This document shows, in pieces, positions 8,581 to 17,150 of a stretch of 64,000 bases of DNA. This stretch comes from Streptomyces griseomycini (GTDB taxonomy: Bacteria > Actinomycetota > Actinomycetes > Streptomycetales > Streptomycetaceae), in contig NZ_JACHJI010000019.1 in assembly GCF_014203535.1 (NCBI RefSeq), positions 41,590 to 105,589 on the forward strand, written 5' to 3'. The translations under genes and the position numbers were made by a program. The notes below the pieces were generated by a model. That model worked only from the letters and a program-made list of their open reading frames with translations. It was not told the DNA's origin and ran no database searches. Each line of letters opens with the position of its first letter. Positions within the stretch are counted from its first letter, which is position 1.

Positions 8581-8699
8581 TCAGATACCACACGGGCCGC
8601 CGGGAGACGGCGCTCGGTGGTGGTCTCCCCCTGGGGCCGGAGTCCGGGTCCCGACCCTGGGCGGATGACCGGGAGATCACCCCACCGGAAGCTTCCGGC

Positions 8700-10028
8700 A
8701 TGACCTCCCCACGAACATCCGCCGGGGACCCGGCGGCGATCAGGGCCGAAGGACTGACCAAGCGCTACGGCCGCGGAACAGCCGTTGACGACCTGTCGTT
8801 CACGGTCGGACCCGGAAGGGTGACGGGGTTCTTCGGCCCGAACGGGGCGGGCAAGACCACGGCGCTCAAGACGATCGTCGGACTGGCCCGGCCGACAGCG
8901 GGCCGGGCGCTCCTGCGGGGCACGCCGGTCACGGCGCTCAGGCCCGACGCCCGCCTGCTCGGCGTGCACATCGAGCCGTGCGGGACCCACCCCGGCCGGA
9001 CCGGCCGGGCCCACCTGCGGTCGCTGGCCGCACTGCCCCGCCGCCGGGTCGGCGAGGTCCTGGAACTCGTCGGCCCGGAAGAGGCGGCCCGGCGCAGGGT
9101 CGGGACGTACTCGATGGGCATGCGGCAGCGCCTCGGGCTCGCCGCGGCGCTCCTGGGCGATCCGGAGATCCTCGTGCTGGACGAGCCGGTGAACGGCCTG
9201 GACCCGCAGGGCATCCGCTGGTTGCGCACACTGCTGCGGGACCGGGCCGCGAACGGCGGCACGGTCCCGCTGTCCAGCCACATGCTGGGCGAGGCGGCCC
9301 GGACCGTCGACGACGTGATCGTGATCGACCGGGGCCGGCTGGTCCACGAAGGCTCGATCCGGGACCTCGAACGGTCCGGGGAGAACGTGGTCGTCGTACG
9401 CACCACCGAGGCCGAACGACTGTCGAACCCGGAGATCGCCGCGCGCCTGGTCGTGACCGAGGCGACGGTGAAGAGCCACATCGGCAGCGTGTTCGCCAAG
9501 CTCCACCTGCGTGACCGCGCCCAGGCCGTGGTGTTCGCCTACGAGAACGGCCTCGTCCACCCCGGCGGACGCCTGAGCGCCCGCGCCGCCGCCGAGGACG
9601 CCTCCGTCGACCAGGTCCGATCTGGTGAACCACCTGCGAAATTGGCTAGGTTGCATCACCTCACCGGACATCCCCAGGGGGACGGCAGCCATGAGCCCGC
9701 AGCGGAAGACCTTCCGTGCCATCGAGGTCGGCGACGGAAGCGACGGGCGGTGGGCCACCCACACGCAGCCTCTGTGGCCGCTCGCGGAGAGGTGGATGAC
9801 CGAGGAGAGCCGGACCCCGGAGGGCGCGGACCGTGCTCGGAGGCTGTTCGAGGCGCACATGCCGGAGCTGGTCCCCGTGCTGGATCGCCTCGCCGGCCAG
9901 CTCGACCGGCCCGAAGGGGGGACCTTCCTCACTCTCGCGGCCCTGCGACCGTTCTTCTCGGGCTGCACCCAGATCGGTGGCAGCGGCACTCTGCTGCGCA
10001 ACTACGACTTCAGCCCCGACGAGTGTGA
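8700..10028 (+). pseudogene. ABC transporter ATP-binding protein fused in frame to a LuxR-type HTH end
   Basis: Residues 1 to about 238 are a drug-exporter type ABC ATPase: Walker A GPNGAGKTT, signature YSMGMRQRLGLA, Walker B ILVLDEPVNGLDP and the H-loop LSSHM. At AERL-SNPEIAARL (about base 9420) the frame switches without a stop into the last 50 residues of a NarL/LuxR response regulator (VTEATVKSHIGSVFAKLHLRDRAQAVVFAYENGLV). ABC ATPase-permease-kinase-regulator operons are common in Streptomyces, so a deletion that removed permease, kinase and receiver domain is the simplest explanation. The frame then runs beyond the usual LuxR end into the next gene until 10028, so the true 3' end is lost. 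Probably non-functional as an exporter, since no permease follows. Confidence 0.7.
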
Positions 10029-10635
10029 GGGCACCATCGTCTCCTCCCACTTCCTGCGACCGGTGATCGGAATGCAGGACGCCGCCTGGGGCCTGCTGGA
10101 CGGGATGAACGACGCCGGGCTCGCGGTCTCGCTCACCTTCGGCGGGCGGTTCGTCCACGGCCCGGGCTTCGCCGTCCTCGTCGTCCTGCGCTACCTGCTG
10201 GAGACGTGCACCACCGTCGACGAGGCGGTCGGCAGGCTGAAGTCCCTACCGGTCGCCATCCCGCAGAACGTCACCCTCGTCGACCCCGAGCGGGCGGTGA
10301 CGGTGTTCGTGGGGCCGGACATCTCCCTGACCGAGGCACCGGACGCTTGCGCCGCCAACCACCAGCACATGCCGGTGCCCGACGAGCAGGAGCGGTTCTC
10401 CCGGACCCAGGAGCGGCTCAGCGCCGTTCGCGCAGCCGGCGCGGACGTGGCGGCGATGCTGAAGCCGCCCCTGTATCAATTCGCGTACGACGAGGGGCTG
10501 GGAACCGTCTACACCGCCCGTTACCGGCCCTCCGAGGGCCGTGTGACCTACTACTGGCCCGGCGAGGCCTGGGACCAGTCCTTCGGCGACTTCGCTCCGG
10601 GATCCCGCACCGTGACCCTCGGCCAGGCCGGCTGA
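9691..10635 (+). CDS. C45-type acyltransferase/autoproteolytic hydrolase-like protein
   Basis: A 314-residue protein resembling the C45 (acyl-CoA:6-aminopenicillanic-acid acyltransferase-like) Ntn-hydrolase family. The likely nucleophile region is FFSGCTQIGGSG followed by LLRNYDFSPDE, matching the Cys-Thr and RNYD motifs of the family. Further typical strands are GLLDGMNDAGLAVSLTFGG, and TCTTVDEAVGRLKSLPVA with LVDPERAVTVFVGP. The substrate is unknown. ATG at 9691 follows an AGGGGGAC Shine-Dalgarno. The overlap with the upstream chimera frame is a consequence of that frame having lost its stop. Confidence 0.7.
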   Translation: MSPQRKTFRAIEVGDGSDGRWATHTQPLWPLAERWMTEESRTPEGADRARRLFEAHMPELVPVLDRLAGQLDRPEGGTFLTLAALRPFFSGCTQIGGSGTLLRNYDFSPDECEGTIVSSHFLRPVIGMQDAAWGLLDGMNDAGLAVSLTFGGRFVHGPGFAVLVVLRYLLETCTTVDEAVGRLKSLPVAIPQNVTLVDPERAVTVFVGPDISLTEAPDACAANHQHMPVPDEQERFSRTQERLSAVRAAGADVAAMLKPPLYQFAYDEGLGTVYTARYRPSEGRVTYYWPGEAWDQSFGDFAPGSRTVTLGQAG

Positions 10636-10884
10636 GATCTCCTTCCGGTTCCGGGCCGCGGACGCGACGGGCGGACGGGGCGAAGCGGCATCCCGCCGGC
10701 GCGAGTTGACGGCACGGACAAAAGGCCGTGTCCCGTCGCCCGTCCCGCCCGCCCCGCCGGACCGAGGTGCTGCCGGCCGCCCTCGCCGCCGCCTGAGGAC
10801 CGACGCGCTGACGCTGCCGTCCGGAGCAGCGGCCGACGACGCCCAACCGAGCGGCGAGCGGGATCATCCCAGTCCTTCATGACG

Positions 10885-11060
10885 CCGCGACCTGCGGAAA
10901 GGAGATGGGGCACGGCTCCTCGGGCGGGGACGGCACCGACCAGGCCGCCGTCGACGGCCAGGTCCTGGCCGTGGACGTGGGACGCGTCGGACGAGGCGGG
11001 GAACGCCACAGCCGCGGCGGCCTCCTCCGGGCGTCCGAAGCGGTCGGCGCGTGATCCCCC
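10885..11060 (-). pseudogene. SDR oxidoreductase, C-terminal remnant
   Basis: Reading the minus strand gives RFGRPEEAAAAVAFPASSDA followed by SHVHGQDLAVDGGLVGAVPA, the canonical C-terminal end of a short-chain dehydrogenase. The Rossmann part and catalytic YxxxK are absent, and the frame has no plausible start. The rest of the 10636-11231 interval holds nothing else recognisable. It is debris of an old deletion. Confidence 0.6.
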
Positions 11061-11231
11061 GCCGCTTCGCGGCCGGTGTCCGGGCCAGGGCACCGGAGTC
11101 GACCCGGGCGGGCACGCGGGAGCCGGGCCGTCGGGCGGCTCACCCGGATGCCGCGCCCGTCGGGCACGCGGCCGGTGCGAGGGGGTAGACGTACCGGGCA
11201 GCAGACGCGTCCGTGTCAGGAAGGAAGGCCC

Positions 11232-11723
11232 GTGAGCGAACCGGCCCACCCGTCGGCGGCCCCCGCCGCGCGGCCCGAGCCGCGCAGGTCGATGGCGGTG
11301 TGCGGGGTGATCGGGGCCGCGGTGATGGCCGCGGTCGACGAGATCGTCTTCCACCAGGTCCTGGGCTGGCACCACTTCTACGACCGCTCCACCACCCGGG
11401 TGGGGCTGCTGTCGGACGGGCTGCTGCACACCGCCGAACTGCTGGCCCTGGTGGCGGGGTTCTTCCTCTTCGCCGACCTGCGGCGCCGCCGGGCCCTGGC
11501 CCCGGCCCACGCCCGGGCCGGATTCTTCCTGGGCCTGGGGGCCTTCCAGCTCTTCGACGGGATCGTGGACCACAAGCTGCTGCGCCTGCACCAGATCCGC
11601 TACGGCGTGGACGTCACCCCCTACGACTGGGCGTGGAACCTCGGCGGCCTGGTCCTGCTGCTGACCGGCGCCGGCCTGGCCGTCCGCGCGGCCCGCCGCG
11701 GCCGGGCCGGGGCGGGGTCGTGA
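11232..11723 (+). CDS. DUF2243 family membrane protein
   Basis: A 163-residue protein with four predicted membrane helices: VCGVIGAAVMAAVDEIVFHQ, LLHTAELLALVAGFFLFAD, AGFFLGLGAFQLFDGIVDH and LGGLVLLLTGAGLAV. The conserved DEIVFHQxLxWHHFYD and FDGxxDHKxLRLHQI motifs mark DUF2243. Family members usually sit beside caa3/CtaG-type cytochrome oxidase assembly genes, as here. GTG at 11232 follows GGAAGG. Its TGA overlaps the next GTG (GTGA at 11720), so the two are translationally coupled. Confidence 0.88.
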   Translation: MSEPAHPSAAPAARPEPRRSMAVCGVIGAAVMAAVDEIVFHQVLGWHHFYDRSTTRVGLLSDGLLHTAELLALVAGFFLFADLRRRRALAPAHARAGFFLGLGAFQLFDGIVDHKLLRLHQIRYGVDVTPYDWAWNLGGLVLLLTGAGLAVRAARRGRAGAGS

Positions 11724-12565
11724 TCCTCGCGCACGTCCACCCCGGCACGGCCGCGGACCCCGGACCGGCGGGGCTGGTCACCGCGGCGGCCTCGCTGCCG
11801 GCGGTCGTCGCCTACGGGGTGGCCGCGGCCCGCCTGCGGCGCCGCGGCGACGCCTGGCCCCGGTGGCGCGACGCGTCGTTCACCGCCGGCGGCGCGGCCC
11901 TGGCCTGGGCGGCGGCGGGCCCGCTGCCGGGCGGTCCCTTCACCGCCCACATGGTCCAGCACCTGATCGTCGGCATGACGGCCCCGCTGCTGCTCGTCCT
12001 CGCCCGCCCCCTGACCCTGCTCCTGCGCGCCCTGCCCCCCGGTGCCGCGCGGGGAGGGATCCTGGCACTGGCCCACTCCCGTGCCGCGGGCCTGCTGCTC
12101 CTCCCCCCGCTGGCGGCCCTGCTGGACGTCGGAGGGCTGTGGCTGCTGTACCGCACCGGGCTGTTCGCCGCCCTGCGGCACGAGCCGTGGCTGCACGCCC
12201 TGGTCCACACCCACGTCCTGGCCGCCGGGCTGCTGTTCACCTTCGCCGTCTGCCAACTCGACCCGGTGCACCGCCGCTGGGGCACGGCCGTGCGCGGGGT
12301 CACCCTGCTGGCCGCCGGCACCGCGCACGCCGTCCTCGCCAAGTCCCTGTACGCGACGGCGCCTCCCGGCACCGCCTTCACCGCCGCCGACCTGCGCACC
12401 GGAGCCCAGGTCATGTACTACGGCGGCGATCTGGTCGAGGCCGCGCTGGCCGTCGTCCTGGCCGGCTCCTGGTACGCGGCCACCGGCCGTGCCCTGACGC
12501 GGCGGCACCGGGCGGACCCGCGCCCGAGGCAGCCCACCGCGCCCCGGGCGCCGGCCGGGCCCTGA
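11720..12565 (+). CDS. Cytochrome c oxidase assembly protein, CtaG/Caa3 family
   Basis: A 281-residue polytopic membrane protein. PFTAHMVQHLIVGMTAPLLL is the signature of the caa3_CtaG family, with conserved His residues that probably bind copper; HALVHTHVLAAGLLFTFAVC and DLRTGAQVMYYGGDLVEAAL are further family motifs. The proposed role is delivery or handling of copper for terminal oxidase at the membrane. Start GTG overlaps the stop of the DUF2243 gene, indicating coupled expression. No oxidase subunit genes are nearby, so this is an orphan assembly pair. Confidence 0.88.
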   Translation: MILAHVHPGTAADPGPAGLVTAAASLPAVVAYGVAAARLRRRGDAWPRWRDASFTAGGAALAWAAAGPLPGGPFTAHMVQHLIVGMTAPLLLVLARPLTLLLRALPPGAARGGILALAHSRAAGLLLLPPLAALLDVGGLWLLYRTGLFAALRHEPWLHALVHTHVLAAGLLFTFAVCQLDPVHRRWGTAVRGVTLLAAGTAHAVLAKSLYATAPPGTAFTAADLRTGAQVMYYGGDLVEAALAVVLAGSWYAATGRALTRRHRADPRPRQPTAPRAPAGP

Positions 12566-12911
12566 TGCCCTCCGCCCCGGTCCGGTGAGGACGTGCGGGG
12601 CGGCGGCGCCCGGCGATCCGGTCGGGGCCGTCCCCGCGGGTGCGGGAGCGGTCCTGTCGGCCCGCGGGTTCGTCCCGGACCTCGTTCACCGGCCGGCGGC
12701 ACCGGCCGACAGTGCCTGCGACGCCTCGGGGATCGTCCCGACTGGCTTGCTCACCGGACCGACAACCGTGAGGGTGATGGTGGAGCGTCCGGTGCCGGAC
12801 GGATGGTGGGAGTCGTTCCCACGGGTGGTTCCGGCCGCTCCGGTACGCCCCCCCGGCTGGAGGCCGGCGCGGACACGGGAACCGGCCGGCCGCGCCCACC
12901 GGCGATCGGAG
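12566..12911. other. Spacer without recognisable genes
   Basis: About 345 bases between convergent genes. Open frames here show only GC-biased, low-complexity peptides. No hairpin terminator was found by eye. Confidence 0.4.
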
Positions 12912-13274
12912 TCACCGCTGCGCATCGGCCTGTGCGCGGGCGCGTTCGATGTCGGGGACGTGGCTCTCGGCCCATTCCCGGACGGCACGCAGGGGTGTCA
13001 GCAGTGACCGGCCGAGGTCGGTGAGGGCGTACTCGACATGCGGGGGGTGTGCGGGAATCTCCGTGCGAGAGACCAGACCGTCGTACTCCATCGCGCGGAG
13101 CGTCTCGGTGAGCGCCTTCGACGTGATGCCCCGGATGTGCGCCTTGAGCTCGGTGAACCGCATCGGCCCGTGGTCCAGCGCGTTGACGATGAACACCGTC
13201 CAGCGCGCCCCGATCCGGTGCAGAACGGTGCGGCTGGGGCAGGTCGCGGCCATGACGTTGTAGGCGTTCCCCAT
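12912..13274 (-). CDS. HxlR family winged-helix regulator
   Basis: A 120-residue regulator with the HxlR core: CPSRTVLHRIGARWTVFIVN, MRFTELKAHIRGITSKALTE, and the wing YDGLVSRTEIPAHPPHVEYA. A Cys near residue 12 sits where redox-sensing HxlR proteins carry their reactive cysteine. It is divergent from an MFS transporter with a 12-bp palindrome in the 52-base gap, and so is its probable regulator. Confidence 0.9.
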   Translation of the reverse strand: MGNAYNVMAATCPSRTVLHRIGARWTVFIVNALDHGPMRFTELKAHIRGITSKALTETLRAMEYDGLVSRTEIPAHPPHVEYALTDLGRSLLTPLRAVREWAESHVPDIERARAQADAQR

Positions 13275-13297
13275 GCACGACTCCCGGTAGCGTTGTG

Positions 13298-13309
13298 GAT
13301 ACCGGTATC
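13298..13309. promoter_or_regulatory. 12-bp palindrome GATACCGGTATC, probable HxlR operator
   Basis: A perfect 12-bp palindrome in the gap between the divergent HxlR and MFS genes. With flanking TGTG the left half reads TGGATACC, the same half-site as in the 6.63-kb HxlR operator. A related TATACCG follows a few bases on. Confidence 0.6.
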
Positions 13310-13326
13310 GAATCTATACCGTCCGG

Positions 13327-14745
13327 GTGGTGACCCTCCCCGATTGCACGGTCCGTCCCCCGATGGCCCGGCACCGCCGCTTCGTCGCAGCGATCGTCAT
13401 CGACTCGATCGGCACCGGTGTCTTCGTCCCCGTTTCGATGCTGTACTTCCTGGCCACGACGTCGCTGACGCTGGTGCAGGTGGGCGCGGCACTGACGGCG
13501 GCCGGGCTGCTGGCGCTCCCGGTGGGCCCTCTGGTCGGAGGGCTGGTCGACAGGTACGGCGCCAAGCCGGTCCTGCAGGCGGCGAACCTGGCCCAGGCGC
13601 TCGGCTTCGCCGGGTATCTCGTCGTGGGCCAGACATGGCAGATCGCCGTCTGCGCCTGGTTGAACAGCGCCGGGCGGGCGGTGTTCTCCAGCTGCTACGG
13701 CGTGACCGTCACGGCGCTGGCCGCGCCCGGCCGACGCGAGCGCTGGTTCGGTCTCCTGGGGTCGGTACGCAACATCGGCTACGCACTCGGCGGCCTCCTC
13801 ACCGCCGTCGCCGTCGGCTTCGGCACCCACGGCGCCTACGCCGCGATCGTGGTCGTCAATGCCTTGTCCTACCTCACCGCCTTCGTCCTGATGCGGGCCG
13901 TGCCGGACATCCGTCCCGAGGGGGGCCAGGACACTGCCGGAGGCTGGGGGCGCGTACTCCGGGACCTGCGGTACCTGCCGGTGGTCGCGCATCAACTGTG
14001 CTTCGCGATCTCCTTGTTCGCCCTCAACATCGCGATACCGGTCTACGCCGTGGACGTGCTGGGACTGCCCGGCTGGACTGCCGGCGCCGTCTTCACGCTC
14101 AACACCCTGATGGTCGGCTCTGCCCAGGGCACCGTCGTCGGGTGGCTCAGCGGGCGGGTCCGCAGCCGCGTCCTCGTCGCCGGACACGCCTGCTTCGCGG
14201 CCGGCTACCTCCTGTTCCTCGCCGCCGACCGCGTGGCCGCGCTCGCCCTCGCGGTCGGCGTCGTGCTGCTCGGTGCAATCAGCTACACCTCCGGTGAGAT
14301 CGTCGGCGGCCCCATCACGTCGGCTGTCGCCGCGGAGAGCGCCCCGGACGCTCTCCGCGGCCGGTACCTGGCCCTCAACCAGCTCGCCGTGAGCGTCGCG
14401 GGAGCGGTCGCTCCGGCCGCCCTCTCCGGGTTGCTGTCCACGGGGGCAGCCGCGATCTGGCTGGCCCTGGTCGGCGTCAGCGTCCTCGGAGCCGCGCTCG
14501 CCACCACGATCGGCAAAGTGGTGCCGGCGGCGCAGAGCCCCATCGGAGGTGTCCAGTGCTGTGACCGCATAGGTTCACCGGGTTGCCGTTGCTGTTGCTG
14601 TGAAGTGCTCGATGGAGCGGATGTGCCGGTGTGCCTCAGCGGTAGTCGGCCAGGCCGTCCGCGAGTTCTTCCTCGTCGCCGTCGCGGATTGCGTAGAGGG
14701 CTTGCTGCAGGGCGAATGTGCCGCGGATCGCGGCGATGCGGGTGA
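13327..14745 (+). CDS. MFS transporter with 3' end rewritten by an IS630-type insertion
   Basis: A 12-helix major facilitator, probably a drug exporter. The motif-A loop GGLVDRYGAKPVLQ lies between helices 2 and 3. Transporter sequence ends near TTIGKVVPAAQSPIGG (about base 14550). The frame then enters the terminal repeat of the IS630-type element at 14557 and picks up a Cys-rich, arginine-rich tail that overlaps the 3' end of the phosphotransferase-like gene. The 12 helices are intact, so function may be kept. The start is GTG at 13327 or ATG at 13363. Control by the divergent HxlR protein is likely. Confidence 0.8.
   Translation: MVTLPDCTVRPPMARHRRFVAAIVIDSIGTGVFVPVSMLYFLATTSLTLVQVGAALTAAGLLALPVGPLVGGLVDRYGAKPVLQAANLAQALGFAGYLVVGQTWQIAVCAWLNSAGRAVFSSCYGVTVTALAAPGRRERWFGLLGSVRNIGYALGGLLTAVAVGFGTHGAYAAIVVVNALSYLTAFVLMRAVPDIRPEGGQDTAGGWGRVLRDLRYLPVVAHQLCFAISLFALNIAIPVYAVDVLGLPGWTAGAVFTLNTLMVGSAQGTVVGWLSGRVRSRVLVAGHACFAAGYLLFLAADRVAALALAVGVVLLGAISYTSGEIVGGPITSAVAAESAPDALRGRYLALNQLAVSVAGAVAPAALSGLLSTGAAAIWLALVGVSVLGAALATTIGKVVPAAQSPIGGVQCCDRIGSPGCRCCCCEVLDGADVPVCLSGSRPGRPRVLPRRRRGLRRGLAAGRMCRGSRRCG
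14557..14585 (+). repeat. Terminal inverted repeat, element A, left
   Basis: 29-base end of the IS630-type element, matching the reverse complement of 16730-16758 at 27 of 29 positions. It lies inside the 3' end of the MFS frame. Confidence 0.75.
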
Positions 14746-15499
14746 GGAGTTGGTGATCTGACCAGCTGCCCAGGGCGAGCACCCGCTCCAGGAGCTTAGG
14801 GCCGTAGCTGGCGCCGATGGCTGCGAGGTCCTCGGCCGGGTCGCCGAGTGTGACATCGTCCCAGTCGATCACTCCGGAGAGGTGCGGCAGGCCGTGCGTC
14901 CACTCCCATAGGACGTTTTCGGCACCGAGGTCGCCATGCACCACTGCTCGGGTGAGGTGGGGAAGGCTGTCGAGTGCTGTGAGTTCCCGCTCGGCTCGTA
15001 GGCGTCCGCTGTCGGACATGAGCGGGAACAGCTCCGCGCGCACGTTCTCCGCGAACCGCCGCCACTGGCCTTCTGTTGCCTGAGGGAGAGCTGATCGTAC
15101 GGTCTCGTCGGTGCCGGCACAGGCCAGGCCGGACAGCAGCGTGGCGTACTGCGCCGCCACGGTGTCGACCACTTGGGCATCGTTGAGGGCGTCGGTCTCC
15201 AGCGGTTCTCCAGGAATGCGGCTGAGTACCAGGAACGGTGCCTCGTCGGTGCCGTGGGCGCCGCCCTGGAGCAGCGGCTCAGGTGTGCGGAAGCCGAGGT
15301 CGAGGCCGGCGAGTGCGTGTAGTGCGGCCGCCCGCTGGGGCAGCCGGGCGGCCGCTGCCCGGGTGCGGGGCAGGCACACGACGCGGCCTGTGCCGATGAC
15401 CACGGTGTGGAATTGCCCCTGACGTACTACAAGGCCGTCTGGTTTGTCGTCGGGCAGCAGACGGCTCAGCAGAGCGTGATGCGTCGTACGGATGCTCAC
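14636..15499 (-). CDS. Aminoglycoside phosphotransferase family protein (passenger gene)
   Basis: A 287-residue kinase-fold protein of the APH family. The catalytic loop VVHGDLGAENVLW carries the Brenner HxDxxxxN motif, and GVIDWDDVTLGDPAEDLAAI carries the metal-binding Asp. The ATP-binding part (VRQGQFHTVVIG, then GRVVCLP) is also recognisable. Such proteins phosphorylate aminoglycosides, macrolides or other small molecules; resistance is plausible but unproven. GTG at 15499 has an AGAGG site upstream; an earlier GTG at 15544 is also in frame. The gene lies inside the terminal repeats of the IS630-type element, about 54 bases downstream of the transposase stop and on the same strand, so it is probably co-transcribed cargo. 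Confidence 0.85.
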   Translation of the reverse strand: MSIRTTHHALLSRLLPDDKPDGLVVRQGQFHTVVIGTGRVVCLPRTRAAAARLPQRAAALHALAGLDLGFRTPEPLLQGGAHGTDEAPFLVLSRIPGEPLETDALNDAQVVDTVAAQYATLLSGLACAGTDETVRSALPQATEGQWRRFAENVRAELFPLMSDSGRLRAERELTALDSLPHLTRAVVHGDLGAENVLWEWTHGLPHLSGVIDWDDVTLGDPAEDLAAIGASYGPKLLERVLALGSWSDHQLLTRIAAIRGTFALQQALYAIRDGDEEELADGLADYR

Positions 15500-15553
15500 G
15501 GGTGTGACCTCTGGATCCTTCGCTGGGTCGGAGGCGATGTGCACGAAGTGCTG

Positions 15554-16675
15554 TCAGGCCGCGCCAGTGAGCGGGCGTCCGCCCCAGCGAATGTCTTTCT
15601 CGCTGCGGATGCGGGTTCGTTCTCGGCGTTGAGCGGCCAGGACGTCGGGATGGCGGGCGTTGGCGTTGCGCCATCGCAGATAGGCGTGCAGGGCGTGGGT
15701 CTGCGCGGGGTGGCTGCGGTGGCTTGAGCTGGCCAGGGTGAACTGCCGCAGCGGGCCGAAGTGGGCCTCGACCGGGTTGGCCCAGGAGGCATAGGTCGGG
15801 GTGAGGCAGAGCTCGACCTTGTTCTTCTTCGCCCAGCGGCGGATGTCCGCGCCGGTGTGTGCAGAGGGGTTGTCCAGGATGATGTAGATCGGAGCCCCGT
15901 CGGGTCGGGCGGCTCGGATCGACTTCAGCGCGGCCGGGGTGTGGGCGGTGCCCTTGCAGCGGTGGTTGACGCCCCACAGCCGGTCGTCGCCCACGGAGTA
16001 GCAGCCGTGGAAGTAGGTCACACCGTGGGTGCGGCGGTAGGTCGCCGGCAGGCGGTCGGGCCTGCCCTGTTTCGTCCAGCAGGAGCCCGCGGTGGGCCGG
16101 ATCCCCAGCGGTCCGAACTCGTCGAAGGCAAAGACCCGATCCGGGAAGTGCTCCAGGACGTGCTCGATCCGGTCGAGTCTGGCGTCGCGTTCGGGGTCGG
16201 GGGACTCCTTCCAGGTCTTGGTGCGCTGGAAGGCGATGCCGCGGCGGCGGAGCAGGCAGCGTAAGGCTTCACGGCCGATACGGGTGATGCGTCCGTGGAC
16301 GCGGCGCAGGTAGGCGGCGAGTTTGCGGATCGACCAGCGGGTGAAGGGCTGGCCAAGTTTGGTGGGGCGGGTGGTGGCCGTCTGGATCACGAAGTCCTCG
16401 TCGTCAGGGGTGAGCAGGCGGGGACGGCCTCCCGCCCATCGAGGGTCCAGGCAGGCCAGGCCGATCTCGTTGAACCGGTGGACCACGTCCCGCACCGTGT
16501 CCTCGTCGGCCTGGACCAGCCGGGCGATCACCGGTACGCGGTTTCCGCCGACGGACGCCAGCAGCGTCATCGCCCGGCGACAGCGCACCGAACTGGCACT
16601 TCTCCGACGCACGACCTGCTGCAGCTTCTGTCCTTCCTGGTCGGTCGGTCTGCGCACCCGCACAGGCTCGGCCAC
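15554..16675 (-). CDS. IS630 family transposase
   Basis: A full-length 373-residue transposase of the IS630/Tc1-mariner superfamily. The N-terminal helix-turn-helix region is ASVGGNRVPVIARLVQADED followed by TVRDVVHRFNEIGL. The DDE triad is intact: D185 in FAFDEFGPLG, D268 in IYIILDNPSAH and E303 in WANPVEAHFGPL, with exactly 34 residues between the last two (DD34E). GTG at 16675 follows GGAGG; the frame is open to 16732. No frameshift is visible, so the element could be active. The gene precedes a phosphotransferase-like passenger within the same terminal repeats. Confidence 0.9.
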   Translation of the reverse strand: MAEPVRVRRPTDQEGQKLQQVVRRRSASSVRCRRAMTLLASVGGNRVPVIARLVQADEDTVRDVVHRFNEIGLACLDPRWAGGRPRLLTPDDEDFVIQTATTRPTKLGQPFTRWSIRKLAAYLRRVHGRITRIGREALRCLLRRRGIAFQRTKTWKESPDPERDARLDRIEHVLEHFPDRVFAFDEFGPLGIRPTAGSCWTKQGRPDRLPATYRRTHGVTYFHGCYSVGDDRLWGVNHRCKGTAHTPAALKSIRAARPDGAPIYIILDNPSAHTGADIRRWAKKNKVELCLTPTYASWANPVEAHFGPLRQFTLASSSHRSHPAQTHALHAYLRWRNANARHPDVLAAQRRERTRIRSEKDIRWGGRPLTGAA

Positions 16676-16729
16676 CACACCTCCAACGGTCGGAATGGAC
16701 GTCACCGCCCATCCAACCGCTCCCACCAC

Positions 16730-16758
16730 CAACCCGGCGAACCTACGCGGTCACAGCA
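16730..16758 (-). repeat. Terminal inverted repeat, element A, right
   Basis: The partner of 14557-14585, lying just upstream of the transposase gene. Followed outward by CCAG. Confidence 0.75.
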
Positions 16759-16762
16759 CCAG

Positions 16763-17150
16763 TGCCGTAGGTCCGCCGGGCCGGCGGTCATGGCGGTCGG
16801 ACGGAGCCCCTGTGTGCCGGCAGGCGCGAGGGGGCGCCGCCGGTATCGGGCAAGCAGCAGGAAGACGCCCTCACAGCCCGAACGGGACTCCCTCCGGAGG
16901 AGCCGCACCCTGAGGAGACGGCCTCCTGCGCCGATGCGCCGCACGTTCCCGGCAGGTGTCACCCTGACTCCCGCGTGACGCCGGCTTCACCCACGAGAAC
17001 GGACAGCAGGTGTCCACCCCTTCGTGAGCGCTGCAGCGCGCCCGTCGATGCGAGCAGCACGGGGGCTCCGCAGCGCCGGGTGGTGTTCTCCCCCTCGCTG
17101 CCGCCGCCGGCGGGGGACGGCAGCCGGGCGGGCACGGGACAATACGGATC
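16763..17150. other. Spacer, probably the displaced downstream region of the MFS gene
   Basis: About 390 bases between the IS630-type element and the hydrolase gene. It should contain the original downstream sequence of the interrupted MFS gene, but no transporter-like peptide can be recognised. Nothing else is seen. Confidence 0.4.

Larger units (their letters stand above)
14557..16758 (-). mobile_element. IS630-type element A carrying a phosphotransferase-like passenger gene
   Basis: A 2.2-kb unit bounded by 29-base inverted repeats (14557-14585 and 16730-16758) that match at 27 positions; each reads TGCTGTGACCGC inward from its end. CCAG flanks both ends (14553-14556 and 16759-16762), possibly a 4-bp target duplication. 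It contains the IS630-family transposase and, downstream on the same strand, an aminoglycoside-phosphotransferase-like gene. A second, decayed element with related ends and a different passenger lies at 56.4-57.8 kb. Confidence 0.75.

Noticed and set aside
8175..8699. N-terminal extension of the ABC ATPase frame
   Set aside because: Covers the inverted repeat and promoter region and has no conserved sequence before MTSPRTS at 8700.
14575..14640. Cys-rich tail of the MFS protein as a metal-binding domain
   Set aside because: The cysteines come from reading the IS end and TGC-rich sequence beyond it in a chance frame.
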